From NCBI GenBank assembly GCA_029255685.2, contig CM055313.2, positions 26,947,079 through 27,011,078 on the forward strand: a stretch of 64,000 bases of DNA, written 5' to 3'. The notes below the pieces were generated by a model. It made no database searches. It saw nothing but the letters and a program-made list of their open reading frames with translations, and had not been told where the DNA came from. This stretch comes from Silene conica (lineage: Eukaryota > Streptophyta > Magnoliopsida > Caryophyllales > Caryophyllaceae). The position numbers and the translations under genes are program-made. Positions 57,310 through 64,000 of the stretch are shown piece by piece (the stretch's first letter is position 1; each line of letters starts with the position of its first letter).

Positions 57310-57815
57310 GCGTGATGGGATATGTGTTAAGTTCACCTCTGGACCCATTACGTGTTTTGTATGTCGCGTGACGGGATATGTGTTAAGTTCACCTCTGGAC
57401 CCGTTACGTGTTTTGCTTGTGGCGTGTCAAGATATGTGTTAAGCTCAACTCTGGACCTGACACGTGATCGGTTGTCGTACACGGGATATGTGTTAAGCTC
57501 ACCTATGGACCCGTTGTGCGATAGCTGTGTATTGGGATATGTGTTAAGTTCACCTCCGGACCCAATACTTGTTTGTAGCATTGGGATATGTGTTAAGATC
57601 ACCTCTGGAACCTTTGTTTTTGGATGATTAGGGATATGTGTTAAGTTCACCTATGGACCCTTTTCTTGAATTGTAAGTATAGGGATATGTGTTAAGTTCA
57701 CCTCTGGACCCTTTACTTGATTTGCATGTTGGGATATGTGTTAAGTTCACCTCTGGACCCGACATTGTTTGGTAGTGGGATATGTGTTAAGTTCACCTCT
57801 GGACCCATTGCTAGT
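57310..57815. repeat. Ten-copy stem-loop repeat array in gypsy 3' LTR
   Basis: Ten copies of a core GGGATATGTGTTAAGTTCAC followed by CTCTGGACCC, spaced 47-58 bp. The bases outside GGG..CCC vary among copies yet pair within a copy. Examples: CGTGACGGG (57367) with CCCGTTACG (57400), GTATTGGG (57529) with CCCAATAC (57561), ATGTTGGG (57726) with CCCGACAT (57758), and CGTGTCAAG (57423) with CCTGACACG (57456). The 5' LTR has the same ten copies, split by the CACTA. The repeats produce open frames on both strands that I regard as artefact. Confidence 0.85.
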
Positions 57816-58542
57816 GTTTATGTTATATCTTCTTGCCTAGAGTTTGGTACAGTGTCAGATATGCATGATGAAGTTGATGATTATATAGCCTGAGTTATAG
57901 TTTGTTCATCCAAGGCATTGGATGACTCTATGATCGGTTTCATAAATAGTTGGATTGAAAGACCCCCTGACGGGGCAACCAGTAGGGAAACCGGCTCTCC
58001 TTCCTAACGGTTTATGAAGTTGGTTGAGAGTCGTGCATTAGAGTTTGCATGATAGTATGAGATCAGTTGATGAGTTGTTTATGCTTCACATGTTGATATA
58101 TGTTGGAGTATTCTGTATTGCTTTATGTGTTACGTGTCGTTACAAAAGGTGGCTAGGAGAACTCTAGTCACTCCCCACTGATTGTGGCGTACATGTTTTC
58201 ATGTATGTAGGTACATGCAGGTTGGCGGGGTTCACGAGAGAGCTAGCGAGTAATGATCCTGTTGTCATCATATGACTTACACATTTATCGAGTAGCTAGA
58301 CTCTTAGTTTTGATACAGTTTTTGGTTGGTGCCTGTAGGGATGTTCCATCCCAGGCTGTTTTACATATTTGGTTTTGATACTTAGAACTGTTACTTATCT
58401 ATTTTGTTTTATTTCAGTTTAGTTTCCATTTCAGTTTAATTCTTCTCGCATGTTGTTTATGTTTAAAAAGTTTTAAATTCCGCTGCATTTTTAGTACTTT
58501 GTATGTTTTATTTTCCGCTTTCGCGAGGGGTTTTACAAAATG

Positions 58543-59449
58543 AATCGTATATTTGGCATGGTCGACTTGGTCACATAAATGAAAATCGCATCAAAAGATT
58601 GGTAAAGACCAATATAATTAAACCATTCGAATATGAATCATATGGTACATGCGAGGCTTGCCTTCTAGGAAAAATGACTCGTAATCCTTTTAGTGGTAAA
58701 GGGACACGAGCTAGTGAGTTATTAGGGCTCATACATACGGATGTATGTGGACCACTAACAATCACCGCTAGAGGCAATTATGACTATTTCATTACCTTCA
58801 CCGATGATTTAAGTAGGTATGGGTATATCTACTTAATGAAGTATAAGAGTGAAGCCTTCAAGAAATTTAAAGAATTTCAAAATGAAGTTGAAAACCAACT
58901 CGACAGAAAGATTAAGACACTACGATCCGATCGTGGTGGTGAATATCTTAGCAACGAATTTGATTCACATCTAAAGGAGTGTGGCATTGTGTCACAACTT
59001 TCACCTCTAGGAACGCCACAACTTAATGGTGTGGCAGAAAGGAGGAATCGAACCTTATTGGATATGGTCCGATCAATGATGAGCCAAACTGACTTACCTG
59101 ATTCATTTTGGGGATTTGCGATCCTCACTGCCATCAAATCGTTGAACAATAGTCCAACGAATTGAAAGCGACCGATAAGACTCCATATGAGATGTGGAAG
59201 GGAAAGGTTCCTAACTTATCCTATATGAAAATATGGGGATGTGAGGCATATGTCAGGGTAAAGACCGATGACAAACTTGCTCCACGATCCGAAAAATGCA
59301 TCTTTGTTGGTTATCCAACCACCTCACGTGGCTACCACTTTTACAAACCTCATGAAAACAAAGTGTTTGTGTCTTCTAAGGCTGTCTTCTTAGAAAAGGA
59401 GTTTATTTCTATAGTTGACGTGGGTCGGAAGAAGAAGGAACTTCATTAA
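58543..59449 (+). pseudogene. Copia polyprotein, second part: integrase
   Basis: Directly continues the frame broken at 34308. GAG-pre-integrase (IWHGRLGHINENRIKRL), CEACLLGKMT, then the catalytic core: HTDVCGPL (first Asp), RSDRGGEY (second Asp) and GTPQLNGVAERRNRTLLDMVR (Glu). A frameshift near 59161 precedes the C-terminal SYMKIWGCEAYV and FVGYPTTSRGYHFY region, which is open to a stop at 59447. The integrase triad is intact. Confidence 0.88.
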
Positions 59450-59890
59450 GTTCAAAATTTCTCCCACTCTTATTATAGTTTCACTCGAAAAGGCTCGTAA
59501 AGAACTCTTTCAATCAGAGGAAGATCTAGAACAGAAGAAACTTTCAACTAGAAAGGGTCGTAAGGACATCCAAAGATAGGATAAAATACTTTTCTATAAT
59601 AAGAGGGAAGCTCGTGTCTGTCTCGCCAGGACTTGTAGTTGACTTTCCGCTAATGGTTAGACTTTTTGATTCGACATGGGTCTCATAGCACTGGATTTGC
59701 TTTCTATAGCCACAAACTGAAGCTGAGACAGATGAAGATGTTCCTTCTTCTTCCACTTCGGTACCTATTCCACCCAGGAGGTCGAGTAGGGTTCCACATC
59801 AACCTGATAGGTATGTTGGACTAATTGAGGAAGATGGTAGCCTAGACGTATTACTTTTGGAAAGTGATGAGCCTACCATTACAAAGCTGT
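59450..59890 (+). pseudogene. Copia integrase-RT linker, degenerate
   Basis: Several stops in all frames between 59450 and 59700, then a readable linker block (RRSSRVPHQPDRYVG at about 59777-59820) ending in a frame change near 59885. This is the typical hinge before copia reverse transcriptase. Confidence 0.75.
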
Positions 59891-61445
59891 AATCTCTAGT
59901 CCCGACTCCGCCAAATGGCAAGAGGCCATGGCATCCGATATGGATTCTATGCATCAAAACCAAGTATGGGACTTGGTAGACTTGACTAAGGAGATGAGAC
60001 CTCTCCAATGCAAGTGTATCTTCAAGGTGAAGAATGACATAAAAGGACATGATGATGTCTATAAAGCTAGGCTAGTAGCTAAGGGGTTTTCCCAAGTTCA
60101 AGGTCTTCATTATGATGAAACCTTTGCTCCGGTAGCCATGCTAAGATCTATTAGGATAATGTTAGCGATTGCCGCATTTCATGACTATGAAGTGTGGCAA
60201 ATGGACGTCAAAACCGCCTTCTTAAATAGGCATTTAAAGGAGGATGTGTATATGATACAACCTGAGGGTTTTGAAGATCCTAAATATCCTAACAAGGTAT
60301 GCAAGCTTAAGATATCCATCTATGGTCTCAAGCAAGCATCCAGGAGTTGGAATCATCGCTTCAATGAAGTCATAAAAGCAAATGGTTTCACTCGAAGTGT
60401 CGAGGAACCTTGTCTATATATGAAATTCAGTGGGAGCAATGTTGTATTCCTAATCTTGTATGTGGATGACATACTACTCATTGGAAATGATGTTCCAATG
60501 CTTTCATCAGTGAAAGGATGGTTAGGTAACCATTTTCAGATGAAAGATCTAGGAAATGCACAATGCATATTAGGTATCCGGATCTATAGAGATAGATCCA
60601 AGAGGATATTGGCACTAAGTCAAGAATCTTATATCGATAAGATTCTTCGACGGTTCAACATGGGAAATTCCAAGAGAGGGTTTATCCCCATGGGAAGTGG
60701 AATTATATTGAGAAAATCTCAATCTCCCACGGAGCCCAAGGATGTTGAACGCATGAAAATGATCCCTTATGCTTCCGCCGTGGGATCTATCATGTACGCC
60801 ATGATATGCACTCATCCAGATGTCTGGTATGCTTTGAGCATGACTAGTAGATATCAAGCAAATCTAGGTGAAAGTCACTGGATTGCAGTCAAGAACATCC
60901 TTAAGTACTTAAGAAAAACTAAGGATTCGTACTTAGTGTTTGGAGGGGAAGAAGATTTGTGTGTAAAGGGTTACACAGATGCAAGCTTCCAAACAGATAA
61001 AGACGATTTTAAATCCCAGGCTGAATTTGTCTTTATCTTGAATGGTGGTGCCATTAGTTCGAAGAACTTCAAAGAACCAGTCGTTGCGGATTCTACAACG
61101 GAAGCAGAGTACATTGCAGCATCAGAAGCTGCTAAGGAAGCAGTATGGATAAGGCAATTCATCGAGGGACTAAGAGTAGTTCCAAATGCTGAAGATCCTA
61201 TCACCCTGTACTGTGATAACAGTGGTGCTGTCTTTCAGGTTAAGGAGCCAAAGTCTAGTAATAAGTCTAGACATGTACCAAGAAAATATCATGTAATTCG
61301 GGATTTCATTGATAGGAAGGAACTAGCGATTTGTAAGGTTGAGACAAACGATAATGTGGCTGATCCCTTAACCAAACCCTTGTCGCAAGTTAAACATGAT
61401 TCTCATGCTCGTTCTATGGGTCTTAAGAGTTTACCCAATGTGTAA
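59891..61445 (+). pseudogene. Copia reverse transcriptase and RNase H
   Basis: Open for more than 500 codons. RT: WQEAMASDMDSM, YKARLVAKGFSQ, DVKTAFLN, YGLKQASRSW and LILYVDDILLIGND (YVDD). RNase H: GYTDASFQTD (Asp), DSTTEAEYIAASEA (Glu), YCDNSGA (Asp), and NVADPLTKPL near the end. All catalytic residues are present. It is listed as pseudogene because the frame is separated from the upstream protein by frameshifts and stops; the domain itself is intact. Confidence 0.92.
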
Positions 61446-62227
61446 TGGATTATGCGATATGAAATGAAAAATGTTGTTTTTACGTTCATATAAGATAATA
61501 TTGTTCATCATTTAAAGTTTTATAACTTATTTTATTTAATATACTTTGTTAAATCCAAACAGGATTGTAAGACAATTGCTGAGCCCTGTCAAAGTGAACT
61601 GGATTAACTTAGTAATGCCCCTAGTCACTTATATGAGGTGACGTCTCGAAGTGACTAGATTATGATGCGATTGTTGGTGAGTTCTAACACCATAGAGTCA
61701 TAAGGGATGACTAGTCGATCAAATAGACAAACTGTAAGGTACACTTGTGTCGGGCAGTGACCGCTTATAGAGTTCTTTAGAATTCAATGAAGCCTGGTCG
61801 TGGCAAGAGCTGCTATATATATTCTTATGAGTCGATTCTTAGACTAGAGACTGGTTGCTCTAAAAGTGACATAATTCAGAATGACTTTAATTTATGTTCT
61901 ACGATCTTCCGTAAAAGGGGTCAAATGGGCACATTTTGGGTCACAATGGACGATGTTAGCCAAGGAGAACAGTTGGATAGAAATTGTTCTGCCCCTTGTC
62001 AGGGTTATCTTAAATCTCAAGGCCATTCGAGGAGTAGTGAACTGGAAATGCGTGGCCACGCTCGGAGAATAGCTATGGTAGATAATTCCGGTCTATCAGT
62101 TACACTCCATATCGAGAAAAACCACTATTGATTTGATCACGTGCAAGTACGACTTGTAAGACACCTTGCATTGAGTGGGAGATGATGTAATAGAACAAGA
62201 GAATCGGTGATCCACACTTGTGAGGAC
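61446..62227 (+). other. Copia region between pol and polypurine tract
   Basis: About 780 bp without recognised coding. A 114-codon frame (61787-62131) has no motif I know. Long 3' spacers are usual in Angela-like copia elements, so I do not call a gene here. Confidence 0.6.
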
Positions 62228-62238
62228 AAGTGGGAGAT
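62228..62238 (+). other. Copia polypurine tract
   Basis: AAGTGGGAGAT ends directly at the 3' LTR. This is the standard copia plus-strand primer sequence. Confidence 0.88.
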
Positions 62239-63396
62239 TGTTGGAGTAAATGTCCTCCACAATAGTGTGATCACGTCAATAATATAATTAATTGACAAAT
62301 CTCTATAAAAGAATATTCATGGGATGATTCTTAATCATAAGTCAACTGGTCAACATTAATCGATAATGATTGGCTTGCTAGAGTTTGACATTACTGTCGT
62401 AATGACGGTGGTGACCAGTTGATCCCTTTAGGTCACACCTATAGGACAACTCTCTCAATGATAAATAAAATGACTGTATATTGATACGAGTCAATTTATG
62501 TCTAATTTATATATTATATAAAGGGATAAAATATAATAAGATTATAAATTATAATTTTAGTGATTAAAATGTTGTCACTAATATAAGTATGTTTATGAAA
62601 CATATTTAAATGAATGAATTTTATTACATATACAATTGTTGTAACCGGATATAGGTTAATGGATGTTGGTAATTATGAATTACTAATTTTATGATTAATT
62701 GTTTAAATGTTAAATTACGAGAATCATAAAATGTAAAATTGTCGAAGTAATGTTTACGTCTCTATGTAACATATGCAATAGTTCATTTACGAATTAGTGG
62801 ACCGTGTGACAATGTGATTGTCCTAGACATTTTACATACATTAACACCTTATATGATAATATTGTGTTGAGACATCTCATTAATAACATTGTCTTAGTGG
62901 GAGACAATGTGGGATTATTAAGGTGCCATTCATTGGGCACCCTAACCCACCATCCAGCCATCTCCTTGAGGAGAACAAAAGGGGAGTTTGTTCCCTCAAG
63001 AGAATTCATTCAAGTTTTGCATTAGGTTTTGTTTTAGAGAGAAAATCAAGCTCCCATTTTCTCCACCAAGACCGTGTACCCATATAATACTAGAGGCAAT
63101 TTTGTATCAAGTTTTCTAGCAAAAATACATACAAAATATTGAGTGTAGTGTGTCTTGGTGTTCATCTTTTGGAGGTCATCTCTTTGAAGGCTCAAGGAGG
63201 ATCATTCCGTGTGATAAGCTCAAGAACAAGTGAAGAAGGTGACTTCACTTGTGCCCTAATTTAGCCGAGACTAGCAATGTAAGGGAGCTTGTTCTTTCTC
63301 TTAAATCTCGATTTATTATTGTTAAGCATGCATAAGTTCATCTAATTTATATGATAATAACATTAGTATGACTAAAGAAGGTATATAAACCTAACA
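62239..63396 (+). repeat. Copia 3' LTR
   Basis: 1158 bp, TGTTGGAGTAAATG to CCTAACA, followed by the CTTTT duplication. It has about 98% identity by eye with 30506-31659. Confidence 0.93.
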
Positions 63397-64000
63397 CTTT
63401 TACCCTAACTATAAACTTCGGGTTTGAGTCTCACACGCAACTTAGTGCGTTTATTTGAAAAAAACCTCTCCGAACTCGTATTTGACCTGAAATATGCATT
63501 ATCAGCAAATGCAAATTTTTTACAAACAATAAAATAATGATTTTTTATCAAAAAATGTTTTCCTTTTAACTTAAAATAAACATAACTTTATTGTTTAATT
63601 TGAGATAAATATTGTCCGTCTGAACTATGACTTATTATTAACAAATAAGAATACAATTTTAGTCTCTTGACTTAAGTTATGGATAAGTTCGAAAAACCTT
63701 TGACATCGACTATTTTTTTCTGGCTTAATTTTTGCTCGTTGCAGTTTTGTTTGGGTCTATCTCGTTTAGTTTTGTTCATTTTCAGTCAGTTTTGTTCAAC
63801 TCATATTTTCACAAAATTAATTTTTAATTTAGCCTTCATTCGCTACAACTTAGTTTAATTCAATTTAGTTCAATTCAACTTTACTCCATTTAATTCAATT
63901 CAACTCGTTTCAGCCGAAAAGAACACAACCTTGGACTTATTTTAAAAACACAAATCGTTAAATTAAATTATACATGCATTCGTGGAGTCCCTTATTAGTT
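63397..64000. other. Native flank displaced from the Rab gene
   Basis: Before the copia insertion this sequence lay about 280 bp upstream of the Rab ATG. It starts with the rest of the SINE-like unit (B-box-like GGGTTTGAGTCTC at 63420-63432). From about 63720 it has repeated GTTCAATTCAACTT-type words related to 27240-27790. It may contain distal promoter elements, but none is recognisable. Confidence 0.5.

Larger units (their letters stand above)
34309..58537 (+). mobile_element. Ty3/gypsy retrotransposon (Tekay/Del-like chromovirus) hosting a CACTA
   Basis: Both LTRs start TGTAACATCCCG and end GGTTTTACA. The flanking duplication is AAATG (34304-34308 and 58538-58542). The element has a tRNA-iMet primer site, one gag-pol frame, and pol order protease-RT-RNase H-integrase, which defines Ty3/gypsy. 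The integrase tail ends in a chromodomain-like segment (VPLVKILWR..VEEQTWE), typical of Tekay/Del chromoviruses. Without the CACTA the element is about 10.1 kb. Six in-frame stops show it is no longer autonomous. Confidence 0.93.
55972..58537 (+). repeat. Gypsy 3' LTR
   Basis: 2566 bp, TGTAACATCCCG to GGTTTTACA. Compared with the 5' LTR (about 2890 bp without the CACTA) it lacks roughly 300 bp after 56067 and the expanded CGGCCGCCGGTCGACCGAC units, but has extra CTGCCTGCCGACCGG units at 56888-57005. Outside these indels the copies differ at only a few percent of sites. Confidence 0.93.
30506..63396 (+). mobile_element. Complete copia (Ty1) retrotransposon carrying nested insertions
   Basis: LTRs 30506-31659 and 62239-63396 are flanked by CTTTT at 30501-30505 and 63397-63401. 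The primer binding site (TTGGTATCAGAGA) follows the 5' LTR and the polypurine tract AAGTGGGAGA precedes the 3' LTR. Without the gypsy insertion the element is about 8.7 kb. Zinc knuckle, protease, integrase, RT and RNase H occur in copia order, and the motifs resemble the Angela/Tork group. By eye the LTRs differ at some 15-20 sites plus one 4-bp indel in 1.15 kb, so it is older than the LARD. Confidence 0.93.

Noticed and set aside
57310-57815. Regular direct repeats with variable spacers, superficially CRISPR-like
   Set aside because: Plant LTR context, present twice in the two LTRs, and spacers are short, related and complementary across the core; there are no cas genes.
51303-58537. Endogenous pararetrovirus
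   Set aside because: LTRs, duplications and pol order with a C-terminal integrase and chromodomain-like tail identify a Ty3/gypsy retrotransposon; no movement-protein or coat-type region is present.
61787-62131. 114-codon frame after copia pol
   Set aside because: No homology seen; it lies in the usual 3' spacer of copia elements and overlaps another frame of equal quality.

Overview
The window is plant nuclear DNA, almost certainly from a flowering plant and probably a dicot. It is AT-rich, has spliceosomal introns, and is built mainly from nested transposable elements (TEs). The only host gene I can support fully is a two-exon Rab GTPase of the plant RABA1 (Rab11-like) type on the minus strand at 28354-30222. 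I cannot name the species.

Left part (1-11253) is a graveyard of small and broken elements. It holds a LINE ORF2 tail, a 5S-rRNA-derived block of Cassandra type, a tRNA-derived SINE, one CACTA end, a truncated copia LTR on the minus strand, and the 3' half of a decayed copia element of a second lineage (2549-5309). A repeat-rich spacer follows, then a non-autonomous Helitron on the minus strand (7572-11023). A 42-bp stub at 11212-11253 keeps another minus-strand Helitron 3' end.

Middle-left (11254-25335) is a once-autonomous Helitron on the plus strand. It has A|TC and CTAG|T borders, Rep with HxH and Y2 motifs, and a PIF1-like helicase. Frameshifts disable it, and its helicase gene is split by a coding-free Ty3/gypsy element (LARD type, minus strand, 15438-24343) with two nearly identical LTRs of about 2.46 kb and target-site duplication (TSD) CTAAC.

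Right half (30501-63401) is a three-level nest. A copia (Ty1) element, 30506-63396 with TSD CTTTT, landed 283 bp upstream of the Rab start codon, apparently inside a SINE. A Ty3/gypsy chromovirus-like element, 34309-58537 with TSD AAATG, then entered the copia polyprotein gene. A 14.1-kb CACTA (En/Spm) element, 36066-50164 with TSD CCA/CCG, then entered the 5' LTR of the gypsy element. The CACTA carries a tnp2 transposase, a second multi-exon gene ending in a Ulp1-type cysteine peptidase, and two LINE fragments. Removing each insertion together with one TSD copy restores continuity of the layer below, so the order of events is well supported.

The most unusual signal is in the LTRs of the gypsy element. 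Each LTR has ten tandem copies of a roughly 30-bp core. The arms beside most cores differ from copy to copy but remain complementary to each other within a copy, as expected for a conserved stem-loop array. The same LTRs also carry GC-rich palindromes that have expanded or shrunk between the two copies.
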